A stretch of DNA of 64,000 nt from Oenanthe sinensis (taxonomy: Eukaryota > Streptophyta > Magnoliopsida > Apiales > Apiaceae). Position numbers and translations under genes: made by a program. Positions 45,759 through 58,551 of the stretch are shown piece after piece; the first letter of the stretch is position 1, and each line of letters starts with the position of its first letter. The stretch spans positions 61,009,501 through 61,073,500 of the forward strand of contig CM053810.1 in the NCBI GenBank assembly GCA_028671895.1, given 5' to 3'. The notes under the pieces were generated by a model. It was not told the DNA's origin and did not search any database. It saw nothing but the letters and a program-made list of their open reading frames with translations.

Positions 45759-45844
45759 TTGATGGTTAAATTTATCAATTTTTGTATGAAGTACAACTCA
45801 TAACTTTTAATGACTATTATTTTTGCAGCTTCTAGCATATATAC

Positions 45845-46695
45845 TAGGAGGGAGATTCGAATAAAGTTTAGTAAAGCACTCCGTACATAATGTAAATGTA
45901 TGTAGATCGTGCCCACTGGTCCTCACTGAAGATTCGAATGCATGTAAATGTTATTCAGTGGTGCTCCTGAACTGAATCTATGGGTTGTATTATATTATAA
46001 TGCTAATTTTGTGAAGTTTAAGCTTATGTAATTATCTAGCTATACTAAAGTTTGTTTGTGTTATTTTAAAAACGTATTTTTAAAAAAAACAGTATAAATT
46101 TATGACAAGCGATTTTTGTTAATAATCGCTCCATACTTTTTCACTGCGAAGTAAAAATCTATGATTGTTTACGGATAATTAGATATGATAATTGATTATC
46201 AGGATTTGGATTCATATAGGAATTCGCACGCCGCAAAAAAGGCACCACAGACACTGGCATATTATAGGGGAAAAATAATTACATGGCTGCCAATCATCTA
46301 TCCGCGTTTTTTTCATGAATAGGAAAAATCTTAGCTAGCTCTCCAAAAATGCGGATAGATGATGTGACCCTTTGTATTGACAAAATTTTTACATGTTAAT
46401 GATATTCGTGAAAAATTATAGGGGATAGATGGTTCAGACAATCGATTGTCAAGGATCATGACCCTTTTGTTTAGGGGTGTTTATCGGACCACTCACACCG
46501 CATAAACCACACAAAACCGCACCACAACATGCTGTTTTCAATTTTCATGATGCGGTTGAGTTTGAATTTTTTACAAACTGCGCGGTGCAGTGTGAGTTGT
46601 GATTTAATACTTAAGTAGTGCGGTTTAGACCGTACCGCAATTATATATATAATATAATTTATATATTATATTATATTATATTATTTTATGTATTG

Positions 46696-46772
<77 letters not shown>

Positions 46773-47113
46773 AAATACTCAAATAGAAATCAAATCAAAT
46801 CTAGAAACTAGAAAATAATCTAAGTCACATATTTAATCTAATCTAATGACCCTATAGAGGGCACCCCACATAATTAAAATACACCCGCCCATACACAATC
46901 TCATCTAATCCCCTCCGTTTTTAATTTGATCCCGCCAATTGGTATTTTTTTTAAAATCTAACTTCACCACATTTTTTCTTATCTCCCAACAATCAGTTTG
47001 CATACCATATGTGCTATATTCCGACGACTTTCATTTTTTCGGCGATCTCTATATATATATTTATTTAACAAAACTTGTTATTTTGGTGATTCTTATAATA
47101 CAATTAGTGATTC
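45845..47113. other. Upstream region with a long (AT)n microsatellite
   Basis: No gene seen. An essentially pure (AT)n run lies at about 46697-46762. CCGCA/TGCGG-type words around 46490-46640 form loose repeats resembling those at 49960-50110. Confidence 0.5.
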
Positions 47114-47116
47114 TTA

Positions 47117-49315
47117 AAGTATCTCCAACAACATTCTCTATATTGATTAGCTAAAATATTGTATAATAATATTTCTTTAAATTATAGAGAAACAAAGAAG
47201 TGCTTTGTTCCAATGGTATTCTCTATATTGGTTATCCATAATTTAAAATTAATATATTATTAATTGCATTACAATTACAATTAAACTAAGCCAATTTGAT
47301 CATTAATATCAAAGGAAAAGAGTCCTGAAATGAACTTACCACAATGTGATCATTAATATCAGATGTAAGAATAGACAAGGCAATCCCAGGTTTGATCTTC
47401 ACACTAGTCCTGTGAGTTGTAAAACTCTTGCACAACTTAGTTAAGGTACTGATGCTATGAACACTCCCACCAATTGTCTTTCCAGAAAATCCATGATTAC
47501 CACTTGTGTAAATTAACTTGCACTGTCTACACATTGGCCTTAAATGTAGCCAAATAAGAATCCATTTTTTCAAGTTTTACAAGCACACCTAGACTATTAC
47601 CACAGAATATCTCACATAAAGTACAATTGTGGTCATATCAAAATATTAGGCTACAAGGTCTTAACAAAATATTAGGCTACAAGGTCTTAACATTACAATT
47701 AAACTAAGCCAATTTTTTCAAGATATTTGCTTTGAGAGAATTATAATAACTAGCAAGATGAGGTTCCATGGTACTAGTGTCTTTCTCCATGATAGAGGCC
47801 TCATATAATTGTCTCTCTCGCTCTTGTTTTGCTCTCTTCCATTCATGTCTTTCCTCCTCCATTTTGAGTACCTTGTCAAATGCCTCCATTCTTTGTTGTG
47901 CGGTGACTGTTAGGTTTTCTTTCATTTCAGTGAGTAAAACTTTAAATTCATCTTCTTTGCCTTCCAAGTTTAACTTTTTTAATCTCTTTGCTGCCTTTCT
48001 ACCAAGGGGTCTCTCAGTCATATCATCATTTTCATGTTAATAAGTCTTGTTCACCCACTCCGCTTTGATTTCTTTTGTCTATTTGATTGTAAAACCCTTG
48101 AAACTTGCTCACACAAAGTTGCATCGACGACCAACGATTACGATTACATAGGGAGCTTGAGGTTCGTTCACTTGTGAATGTTTTGTGCTTGCTATTCTAG
48201 ACCAATACGTTTGTTGTGTTTGATTGTTGCCTTGTATTGGGTCCAAACTCACATTTTTCCATGCAGATATAAGTAACATATCTTCTTGAATCGTGAAATT
48301 TTTTGACCGTCCCTTTTTCATTTTGTTCGTTAACTCGTGTGTTTGTGATAATGGATGTCGTTGTGAACTCATCTCTTCATTATTATACACGCCATCATTA
48401 AGCAATTGAATAAAAGAGGAATCCATTTCCTACAATGAAACCATAACAAACTAATATAATTACGAAGAATTAAGTACTTGCGATAATATAAAGTCACTAA
48501 AATTTCCAATTGCACATTAAGACAAGATAATCTCAAGCTTGTAACTTAACACTAAAAACTCATTCTCTACTCTACTGTATAAACCTGCCAGTTCACTCAT
48601 ATGACTCATTATATCACAATGTATCAAGGCATTAAGCTATATCCTACTAAAACAACTCCAATTTCTGCCATTTCTTTCATGTAGAAAAAGTATACATCTC
48701 CAAATAGTTCCAAAAGCCATTTACGTCAAAATAATTTTAAAGGTCATTTCTTTCTAAAAACTTTTGTAACATTTTCAATAATCAAGACAAGATGACTATC
48801 TTCTTCAAACAGTCCTGCAATAGTTGTACATAATTGCAAGATAAACGAGCAATGTGTAAACCCCTTCAATTCGCAGTTAGTAATCACAAAACAAACTGTA
48901 ACAATCCAATTTAAATATGTAAAAAATAAGATAACATCAAACAAATCTCCAAAACCTTACAAGTCTTCAAAATTTAGCATTTATAAATGATAGTTGAGTT
49001 TAAACGCACCTTGATTTTGATGTGTTGAACCAAAGAAAATGTAAACCAGATAGTGTGGAATATTCAGAAGTTTTTGATATTTTAAGGGAAATAAAAAAGA
49101 AAAACAGGCGGGAGAGAGATTGGGAAAGGGCGGGAGTCCAGTTGGAGAGTTTTAAAGCATGGATTTCACTAGTGAAAATAGAAAAGCTATATACAGAATC
49201 GTAAAATTATAGATAACGAGAAGGTGCGTTGGAGGGGATGAAATTAGGTTTCATTCTTTATATTCAGTATGCCACATCAGATATAGATAACGGGAGAGGA
49301 GGGTTGGAGTTGCTC
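47117..49315 (-). mobile_element. Non-autonomous PIF/Harbinger-like element, 2199 bp
   Basis: It is flanked by TTA at 47114-47116 and 49316-49318. Ends are AAGTATCTCCAACAAC on the left and, complemented from the right, GAGCAACTCCAACCC, an imperfect inverted pair of the common dicot 'GAGCA-CTCCAAC' type. The interior carries a damaged ORF1 (Myb/trihelix-like, NAM-associated) on the minus strand but no DDE transposase. Confidence 0.6.
47704..48426 (-). pseudogene. Harbinger ORF1-like protein (trihelix/NAM-associated), broken
   Basis: ATG 48426 opens MDSSFIQLLND and soon FTIQEDMLLISAWKNVSLDP and GNNQTQQTYWSRIA, the SANT/trihelix-like DNA-binding start of plant ORF1-type proteins. Near 48170 the frame shifts: ERTSSSLCNRNRWSSMQ continues in another frame, then VSKFQGFYNQI and QSGVGEQDLL before a stop. 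A third open piece (48021-47704) starts at the RPLGRKAAKRLKK motif and ends in a charged helix region. The linker between is missing relative to family members. ORF1 normally pairs with the DDE transposase for nuclear import and DNA binding. Confidence 0.65.
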
Positions 49316-49562
49316 TTACAATATAAATTAATGATTTATCTAATATAAATTAGTTATTGCATTTCTTCTAGTAACATATATAATATAAATGAGAAGCTGC
49401 GTTGGAGGGAATAAAATTAGGTTTCATTCTTTATATTCAGTATGTCACATCATATATAGATAACATGAGAGGAGGGTTGGAGTTGCTTTTATAGTACAAA
49501 TTAATGATTTATCTAATATAAATTAGTGATTGCATTTCTTTTGATAACATATATAATATAAA
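49214..49562. repeat. Tandem duplication of about 172 bp spanning the element end
   Basis: GTTGGAGGG...AAATTAGGTTTCATTC is found at about 49228 and again at about 49401. The unit includes the last 100 bases of the Harbinger-like element and about 75 bases of flank (TTAATGATTTATCTAATATA), repeated once with about 90-95 percent similarity by eye. Confidence 0.8.
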
Positions 49563-51887
49563 TTTGTAATTAATTTTGAAGTCGCTGGAATATAGCACAT
49601 ATAGTATGCAAATTGATCGTTGGGATATGAAAAAAAATGTGGTGAAGTTAGATTTGAAAAAAAAGTTTGCCAATTGACGGGAAAATCAAATTAAAAACGG
49701 AGGAAATAAAGTTAGTTTTTAGTCAAAGTTAGTTGCTATTGGAATAACACTATATATATATATATATATACACTATTATAAATAAAAACATATATGTTCC
49801 CGATTGTATTTTCAAATTTATATTTCACTTTCTAGTTTTTCATGTTTGTAATTTAATTTCTAAAAATTCTCTAACCTTTATTTTTTCACTTAAAATTTGT
49901 AATTGTTATTGTAATTTTCAATTTTACAATTTATTATAACTTTTATATTAGCATTGTTAGACCGCACAAACCGAATTAACTATACCGCATTAAGTGGTGT
50001 GGTTTACTTTTAAATTACGCGGTGCAGTACACTTGTGATTTGAAAATTTAACCAAACCGTATGCGCATGTTAATTGGTTCGTGTTTTTAGAAAAAAATCG
50101 TCCCTCACCGTGAACACCCTACTTTTGTTCGTGTGAAGTTCGTATAATCCAAAAAAGATGACGTAGGCAAGTGTGAAATCATACAATGACTACTGTATTT
50201 AATCAGCAAGATTATGACCACAGACCACTTATTAGTTAATCACATTGATAAGCTATGATATAGAGCCATAGGGGGCGGGCATATGATAGGGGATTATAAT
50301 ATAAAGGTCAATTAAGGGAGGTGAATAATGTGATTAATTTACTAATTCACATGAACAACAGTCCTAATGGCGTTGCTTAAGATGCGATTATACATAAGCT
50401 ACCGATGTAAGCATGATTATGGTAGTACTACGTAATAGACATCAGCCTGATTATGTAAGCTATACAACGTAAGCAATGTCGTGGGTTTAAATTAGTGCAA
50501 AAAGTTATAATTGTGCGTAAGATGTAAAACAATGTGAATTATATCTTTGGTAAAAGTTGTTGGAGTGGCACATAATCCAAGATAATTACAACGCAATTAT
50601 GCAACACTAACTGAACCCCTTTTTGTAGAAAGAATTGTGTGGGAAAAAGTTGTGTAATGATTAAAGCTCTGGACTCTGGCAGAGAATCCCTCGAATTGCT
50701 GGTGTATTGAAAATTTTATAATTGAAAATTAGAAAAACCCTCAACTACAAATTTTGTAGCATGGATGCAAATAATTCTTGTTACCATGTTTAGTCCTACA
50801 GTAAATAGTTCATCTGAACATGTGATTTTGTATATTGAACATGAAACTGGAAGTTAGCTACCTTAATGAGGAAAAGATCTCAGAATATAATGTAATACTG
50901 AGTTGCATTAATTATATATAATTTCATTAAACTCATGTTAAATCATCCAAGAACATTATTACACATCTTTTAATATGATCGATTACAAAAATTCAAATAC
51001 ACACTCTCGTATCTTTGAAGAAAATGAAACTCTTTTGCTGGTGTGAGAAGAAGTATGACTCCGTTTGAGTCTTGTTATGAGTTTATAAGAGAAAAATATA
51101 CACAATTTTTAACTCATATATAAATTACTCATAAACAAAACGAGCCTTGCATCTTTGGGTTTAGGTACTTTGCAAAATCAGAAACAAGGCTGATCAATTT
51201 TGGGCCTGCTGTCCAGAACTATTTACACACATGGAGCCCCTTTACAAATTTGTCAGATAGAATAGTAAACCAACAAGAGTCACCAGGTCTTGCTGCGAAT
51301 ATTATTATATATTCAGAATCACCCCAAACAAATAAATAGAGAAATTAATAAAAATAGGTAGTTCATTGTTTTTCCATCCGTCTCTTTTTAATAGTTAATT
51401 TTAAAATTTTCATGCATATTAAAAAAAATCAAATTTTATAATTTCCTTCCATTTTATCTATAATTATTATATTATATAATATGTTTTTGAATAAAAATCA
51501 ACATTGAAATTAACAAATTAGATGATTAATATTGGAAAATTATTTTAAAAAATGATATTTGAAAAGATGAATACTAATAAGAAACAAAAAAATTCTCGAA
51601 ACAAACATGACCTTTCATCTATGTATTTAAATACATTATATACACAAATAACATCTTTATTTTAAGGGCCGGAAAGACCAATCCAAGTAACCCAGTACAA
51701 TGTTGATGCCCAAGTTTATTTATCCACACACATCTACCACCTTTACAAATTCGTCACACAAAATGGAAGAGGGCCAAGAGGCTTAGTCAAATTTTATCGT
51801 AAAGAGGATCTCTCAACTGAGATATTATGTACACCAAGTAGAGATGTTGTTTCCGTGAAGACCTTCACGTCATTTTTGTTGGATTTT
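49563..51887. other. Intergenic region, no gene recognised
   Basis: AT-rich with an (AT)n run at about 49750-49770. No supported exon or bounded element; includes the 3' flank of the dioxygenase gene. Confidence 0.4.
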
Positions 51888-53234
51888 TCAGTCCAAAAGT
51901 CGAAAACAGTTTAGTGCAGTTTCAGCTTCACAACCTTTACCCGTGAAAGTGCTGAAAAAATCCTTATACACATAGGGTGTGTAAACTGCCGGTGCATTTC
52001 TTGTTAAGTCACTTGCAGGCTCTATAACAACGTCATTCGATGGAATGACAAACATTCCAATTGTCGTTCGAGACTCTTTTGAATTAGTCACAACACGATG
52101 TATTGCACTCTTTAACTTCTCATTACTAATCACCTGTAAAATGAAGGTCTTAAAAATCTAGTCACATTTACTATTAATTTGAGTAACCTCGTAATCAGAA
52201 ATTTTGTACTCGGTACACAAGACTGATTTAAGAGTTTAACTTTACCCGTAACTGAAGACCAGGAATGACCACGATTGCATTAGGAATAGGTTCCACACCA
52301 GTCCATTGCCCATCCTTGTAGACTTCAAGGCCAGGAACATCACATTGGTGCAGCATACTTATGAGATTAGGGTCGCAGTGTTCTGGCATAGCTAGTGCAA
52401 GGCTCGGATCAGGGCATGGAATGTGATGATTAATTGACATTAATTGATTTTTGGTGAGCTCGCCCTCAAAATATCCAACTTCAAGTCCCAAACCTTTGCA
52501 CAAAATGTCCAATATATTCAACAAGAACTTCCTTACTTCTACTGAATATGCGCCAACAGTTTCTCTGAAAAGCAATCACTAATAGTTATGTAAACAAATT
52601 AATAGTATCTTCGTATTCTGTATTTGCACAAAATTTTGCGGTGGAACAGATGGTACCGATACGTAGTAGGCTTATTAGGCCAAGACAAGATGTGATCTTC
52701 AAGTAGAGGATGACAGCGGTGAGTGAGATTATCCCTCCAGTAATGAAACTCTTCTTTGTCATAGTTTAAAGTACTTGTGTAGAGCCTGCAGCTTATATTT
52801 GGATCATTCGAGTAAAACCCTGCCTTGTATTCCCCTGGCATATCAAAAAACTCCTTGCAGACTTTCATTGTCTCGTTCACTAGGCTTTCTGCAACTCCAT
52901 GGTTGATCACCTACAAGTTGTATAATCAATTAACAACAATTGATGCCTACAAAATATATGCCATATTTCATCCACACTAATTAATGACGAACAAAGAAAA
53001 TCAAAATTTTTTAAGCTCTGAAACTAGATTAACTTGAAATATTCCGAATTCCTGACTAGCTTTTAAAATCTGCTGAATGAGTTCCACTTCATGATTGCTA
53101 AAATTTCCAAAGTCGATGACCGGAATGTCTTGGCTAATCGGAACAATGTTGTTTCCAGGTCTTCTATGGGGTGGAAATACAAAACTTTTGGGTACAGATT
53201 TAACATTTTTCCAGTTTGACATAAGAATATCCAT
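51888..53234 (-). CDS. 2-oxoglutarate/Fe(II) dioxygenase, hyoscyamine 6-beta-hydroxylase-like
   Basis: Four exons on the minus strand: 53234-53034, 52910-52657, 52564-52246, 52133-51888; GT-AG introns, 1020 nt, 339 residues. The start MDILMSNWKNVKSVPKSFVF resembles H6H. The DIOX_N domain contains IPVIDF, QEFGIFQ and VINHGV. The catalytic domain has the iron ligands H214, D216 (EHCDPN) and H270 (AIHRVV), and R280-x-T for 2-oxoglutarate. Family enzymes hydroxylate or desaturate small molecules in the cytosol; the H6H-like group is widespread in plants without tropane alkaloids, so the substrate is unknown. An oddity is NHHIPCPDPS, where NYYPPCPDPS is usual: the Tyr that helps hold 2-oxoglutarate is replaced. 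Length matches the family (about 340). Confidence 0.88.
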
Positions 53235-53586
53235 ATTTAGTTTAATTGTACTCTAATAATCTTGTATCATATATTTAAGTACTCAATCTTGTATACAAGC
53301 TGCAGAACTCAATAATTCATCTGTGTCATTAAGGACAAGATCATTATATTAAGGACAAGATCATTATTACTAGGATCACGTAACATAATTAGATTCTTCA
53401 TTTATTAATTATGATTTGTTGCTACAAAAGCTTTCTTCATGTGGTCCGTGCACAAATTATTGATCTCTTGACAAGGATTAGGGGCGGGGACCGAGAGTCA
53501 TGTAGCTAACTCTTCTGTAATTTTCTTTTAAATAGCTACTTGCAAAAATTTAAATGCATTCCTTCTCTCCAGCCACTTGTACAATT
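53235..53586 (-). promoter_or_regulatory. Upstream region of the dioxygenase gene
   Basis: AT-rich sequence with a short direct repeat ATTAAGGACAAGATCATTAT (53331 and 53349). A weak TATA-like stretch (TTAAATATATGA on the minus strand) lies about 35 bases upstream of the ATG. No other motif is convincing. Confidence 0.3.
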
Positions 53587-53593
53587 CTATGTA

Positions 53594-53810
53594 GGTGTTT
53601 GGGGTTCCATAAACTTAAAATAAGTAGCTTATTTTTTTTACATATTTTCATATTTTTTTTAAAGATAAATATTTGTTTTAAAATTTTAAAACCAAATATG
53701 AACTTACTTTTTTCTGGAAATAAGGGCTTATTTCTGAAAAGTATATACATCCCTACTTTTTTCCGGAAATAAGCCCTTATTTCCATAAGTTGCATTCACC
53801 CAAACAGGCC
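53594..53810. mobile_element. hAT-like MITE, copy A
   Basis: CTATGTA flanks both sides (53587-53593, 53811-53817). Ends are GGTGTTTGGGGTTCC and the complement of ACCCAAACAGGCC. It is 217 bp and shares ends and the body words AACTTAAAATAAGTA and GGAAATAAG with copy B at 58215-58447 in reverse orientation. Confidence 0.7.
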
Positions 53811-53817
53811 CTATGTA

Positions 53818-54290
53818 AGCACTAATTGATACAAAATTTTAATGGTCAGATGATTAAACCTTAGACAGGTCCTCGTTTATAGAAAAAAAATACTGGATAA
53901 ATCACTATCGTGCCAAATACGACCTTCTACTGATAGCAAACATATACATTTAGATTAACCCTTATGATAATAGTCGGCTTGGAGCTCAGTGTTTGTCGTG
54001 GAATATCCAAGTGACCGAATGAGTAGAGAACTAGCTAATATTTTCTTAATCTTATTTTTAGTTTTAATAACAAATTAAATGCATGCTTAAACATCAAGTT
54101 TTCTGATTTAATTGGACGTGTATATTTGGTTTCCCGTGAAATATAAATTAATCATCCATTCTACTGCTGACTAGTTAATGACATAAAGAATGATAATTGT
54201 GATTGATAAAAAAATGTTATTTTTCCGTAAAATTAACTGATGCAATCTTGAAGGTTCATCCCAAAAAAATGACAAGAACACCATATTTAT
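53818..54290. other. Intergenic stretch
   Basis: Nothing supported. Confidence 0.4.
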
Positions 54291-54291
54291 A

Positions 54292-54788
54292 AAGGTTTGT
54301 TTTACAGCGTTTCTATGATGAGATCAATGAAGTAGTTAATGTTGCAGAAAGGGAACATGGTGTCTCCATTTTTCCTTCCAGGTGGTAAGTTTATTCTACA
54401 AAATATCTGTTCAAATTTAGTGCAGTACCCTATTTGATATGCTTGTGAAATATATAATTTCTTAATTTACTAAGTAATATTTGTTGGAGGCAAAGTGGTA
54501 TACCACAGTGGATATAAACCAAGTCTCAGTGAATGCCTAGACAATGCATGGACATCAATAGCAGTGCCTGTAATTTTAGCTCATTCACATTTCATATGAT
54601 AACTGGAAGGAGTTTAATGAAGAGAGGCTAGCTAGCTGCAGAGTCTACCTTCTCGAAGCCTCTTATCGACGTGTTCAAATGTGTGTAGGATAGGTTTAAG
54701 CTTATATATGTATGGAGATGGACATGGTGCCCCAACTCCTAAGGACAAAGAGCGTACATCTTATCTATGGTGCCCCATACCTGTATAG
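54292..54788 (+). pseudogene. Terpene synthase relic (parts of exons 5, 6 and 7)
   Basis: Nucleotide homology to the intact gene downstream is plain. AAGGTTTGTTTTACAG... GAACATGGTGTCTCCAT matches its exon 5, TACCACAGTGGATATAAACC begins an exon 6 piece with an extra AT pair breaking the frame, and GAAGAGAGGCTAGCTAGCTG to the TAG matches exon 7 with a 4-bp insertion. Exons 1-4 and the DDxxD motif, the second metal motif and most of exon 6 are missing. Similarity continues into the 3' flank to about 54950, so it arose by duplication of genomic DNA and then decayed. Confidence 0.88.
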
Positions 54789-54950
54789 TTTAATTTATAA
54801 TCGATCTTCTTCACTGTCTTGCAACAAAGTATGGGTCTTGATAGGAAAAAATCTGGATGTTCCAACTTGGATGATTAGATAGATGCTTGTGATATGACAA
54901 AACTCATGATATAAACGTTGGTCAGTCTAATTTCAAACTCAGTATTTCCA

Positions 54951-55664
54951 TTGATGTAACATTCTTACCGTTTTCAAGTAGTCCGTATGAGAAGATAAGA
55001 GATGTTTGTGCTCAAGATTCCATACCAAATCTCATATAGCCACTTGCACAATTTTATGTAAGCACTAATTGATAAAATTTTCTTAATTAATGGGCGGATC
55101 GATCATATATTAGATCTTTCAAATATATTAATCTGCAGCTGTTACAAATGGATTACCGTTACAAAATAAGAAGCAGACCTTTACTAAACTTACATGATGT
55201 CCTGTTAAAATATGACCAGTTCTCTCTTACGGATAAAAATTAAGATATATAGTATAGATAAATCTTGTATAATTTTAAGCACAATTCCATCCACGCCCCA
55301 AAAATTTTGGGGCACATTTAAAATAAAATTAGTATATATATCTTATTTAGTTAAAAAATATTATAAAGTTAATAATATTCACAAAATATAAATTAGTAAT
55401 TCGCCTAACAAACTAAAAATAAGTACTAATTACATATATATATATATATATTCACTTTTTCATTAAATTATAAATTAATTTGAATTAGAGTTAACTGATT
55501 AGATAATGAGATATTAGTGTAATAACACAATCTCACGTCGAAAAATACACTTTAGTTTAATAGAATATATAAGGCACATTATGTTCCTAACCATTGTGGT
55601 GTGGGATAATACGTATTCGCATTTTCGAACATTTGTCTATTATACAATAATATCACCAATTTTC

Positions 55665-55707
<43 letters not shown>

Positions 55708-56520
55708 AAATAAATTGTATATTTTGACCAATATCAATTTCAATGTTCAATTTTAATTTACATACGATTCATAGTCCAAAATGCCATATTGAAATTATAT
55801 AAAATATTGTATGCATTTTATTTAGTTATGACTATTATAAATTATTTAATATTTATATAAATAACATATATTTATATTTACTAAATATCAACAATATCAA
55901 TTTACACTTATGTTAGTTTTATATTAAAGTTATTAAATTTGAGAAGGTCATATATTCAATGCACGCTATTTATAAATTAAATCACATTAATTTACATCAT
56001 TTAAATAATGAAAGGTATAATTGTAAAATTATTTGAATAATATGACTCATGACTTTTTAAATGACAAACTTTACCCTTGTATCCTCACTTAATATATATA
56101 GTAACATATAGAGGAAGGTATAATTATATTTTATGCATTAACATAAATTTAAAATTTATTCCTTTTTTCGTTCAATTCCAGTATATATTTAATTTAATAA
56201 GTTAATATATATACTACATAGCCTTATTACTTTAAAAAAATTATTTTTTAAACAAATTTAAATAATTTTTGTATATAACATAAAATTAGTTTTCTCAAAA
56301 TTTAATTATTTTTAAATACACGATATGATTCACACACATACATATTATTAGTATGACAAAAAACATATGTGAAAAAATGGTACAGTGATAAAAAGGAGTA
56401 TTAATTATTAGTTGGACCTAATTTCAATTCTCTTTAGTAACATTTTATTTTAATAAATAATAAAAAAGGTAAATTAGTAATTTCAAATCATAAATAAAAT
56501 GTCTTACGATTAAATTGTCT
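54951..56520. other. AT-rich intergenic region with (AT)n
   Basis: (AT)n runs at about 55434-55450 and 55663-55705. No gene or bounded element. Confidence 0.45.
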
Positions 56521-56529
56521 CAACAAAAC

Positions 56530-57185
56530 CCCTTGTTGTGCTTCTTCGGTTAACAGTGGTTGCCCTCCACAGGTTTCATTTTGACCACGAAGACTTTCCT
56601 CATGTGCCTTGAGAGAACCCACTGCTTCCTCAATAGTCATCACCTCCAAGTCTCCAAATTATTCTATCGTTGACGTGATCTGCAAAAATTTTGACGGAAC
56701 GGCTCGTAGTAGTTTTTTCAGCACATATGCCTCATCAACTGTTTCTCCCAAGGCCCGTATGTTGGTAACCAAACCATTTAACTTTATACAGAATTATCAA
56801 TCAGCTCTGAGTCCTTCATGCTTAAGAACTCGAATTCAGACTTCAACGATTGAATTCTGGCCTTCTTAACCCGATCAGTGCCTAAACACATCGTTTTGAC
56901 AGCCTCCCATGCGTCCTTAGCCGTTTTCTTGTCAGCAAGAGACAGCAAGATGTCCTCAGGAATGCCCTGATATATTGCAGCCAACGTCATTTTGTCTGTC
57001 TTGTCTTCGACTATCGTTTTTGTGTATGTGGGCTCAACTGCTTCCCATATACCATGTGCCTGCATATATACTTATTTCATTTTAAGCGACCAGGCCGTGT
57101 AGTTGCTTTTTGCTAGCATCGGGTAACTCAATCCTACTGAACGTTCTTTGCCCTTCAATGTCTACATCATTGTTGTCTTTGGCAT
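56530..57185 (-). pseudogene. Decayed Copia gag fragment
   Basis: On the minus strand, LSYPMLAKSNYTAWSLKMK is followed by an in-frame stop. An open piece (57065-56784) reads LAAIYQGIPEDILLSLADKK and DAWEAVKTM. After a frameshift near 56790, NIRALGETVDEAY and the KAHEE region continue, then the match fades before any zinc knuckle. It is clearly related to the Gag at 37529-38356 but has at least two stops and one frameshift. Confidence 0.85.
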
Positions 57186-57197
57186 GCAATAAAAGAA

Positions 57198-57470
57198 GCT
57201 CCGATACCAAGTGAAGTACCAAAATACACTAACATATACGTTTATATGTTTAAACAGAAGACATTGTAGAAACTTAAACAGATATCTTGCTTTCTGATAA
57301 TTTAAAACTGAATCCAAATGAGACTTAAAATAGAAATACATCTTAACACACGATCTCTGTAACTACTCCTAAAAATACTCCACCTAAAAATACTCCACGA
57401 CTCCAACTAGCTAATGACTCTCCTACAAACACTTACACAAACATACGACGAAGAGGGCTCATTTGTTTTT
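57198..57470 (-). mobile_element. 5' LTR remnant and primer site of the decayed Copia element
   Basis: TGGTATCGGAGC (complement of 57198-57209) is a tRNA-Met primer site with one change. The LTR should begin at TGAAGTACC (57212) and extend right; its outer end was not found. It contains a short tandem repeat CCTAAAAATACTCCA at about 57367-57398. No second LTR was found on the other side of the gag remnant. Confidence 0.6.
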
Positions 57471-58206
57471 AACTTAATGGGCTTAACTTAATTGAATGGA
57501 AGGAAAAAAGAATATTAAGATTATTTGTTTCACATTTTAATTTCTGAATGGAGTCTTAATCTTCTTACTGATTAAGAGAAAAAAATCATTTTTAACCATT
57601 CATGTACCTGTTATCAAAATATATAGCAACCTTGCACTGTAGTTTATATTAATTGTTTATTCATTATAAACTTCGATTCTTTTACTTTCATCGAATATTA
57701 AAATAATATTTAAATATTATAGTTGTTATCAAATTTTGAATAAGATTAGTAACAAAATCACAATTCTTCCTTCCTAATTATAGTTTTTGGACAATTTTTA
57801 AAATGTGTTGAAAATACAATTAATTTTTCTAAAAATTTATTTTATATTTTATATAGTATAAATATAAATTATGATTTTGGATCATAAAAAAACTATAAAA
57901 TTTTATTTAAGAATTTTGTAAACATTATTTTTAAAATCTTTTTTTTTTACTGTGGGAACCTCAGCCGCTACTTTTTTGGGTGCGTAGTAGGTAAATTCAC
58001 GGGCCCACGCAATAGCCTGCAACGTGAACCAGGTAAACCGCACATAAATAATGATTCATATTCGTTAAATATTAATTATTTTAAAATAAAACATGCTTAG
58101 ATTAAATAAAATGCCAACAATATTTTTGTGTAAACAGATAGTTAACCGTCTTGTCTCTGGTTTTTTTTGACTTTTGAAGCTGCATGATATTAAAATTCTG
58201 TGTGCT
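57471..58206. other. Intergenic stretch
   Basis: AT-rich; nothing supported. Confidence 0.4.
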
Positions 58207-58214
58207 TAGGACCC

Positions 58215-58447
58215 GGGGCTGTTTGACGACCATTTTTTTTCTGGAAATAAGTCCTTATTTTCGGAAAAAAGCAGGGATGTGTGTACTTTTTTTGAAAACA
58301 AGTAACTTATTTTTTATTTTGAAAATAATATTTAGTTTTAAAATTCTAAAATAAATATTTATTTTTAAAAAATATATGAAAATATGTAAAAAAATAAAAA
58401 TAAAATAAGTTACTTATTTTAAGTTTAAGGAACCCCAAACGGCTACC
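58215..58447. mobile_element. hAT-like MITE, copy B (reverse of copy A)
   Basis: Flanks TAGGACCC (58207-58214) and TAGTACCC (58448-58455) match 7 of 8. Ends are GGGGCTGTTTGACG and the complement of CCCCAAACGGCTACC. The body is the reverse complement of copy A in recognisable blocks. Confidence 0.65.
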
Positions 58448-58551
58448 TAGTACCCACTACCCAGTAACAATTATATGCATTTGTCACGCAAACATATACC
58501 TTCAGATTATAGCTAGTAGCCTTTCGGGGAATTAATATACCCAATTATTAT

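Noticed and set aside
47286..47573. 95-residue minus-strand frame in the Harbinger-like element
   Set aside because: No transposase motif (no DDE context) and unlike the adjoining ORF1.
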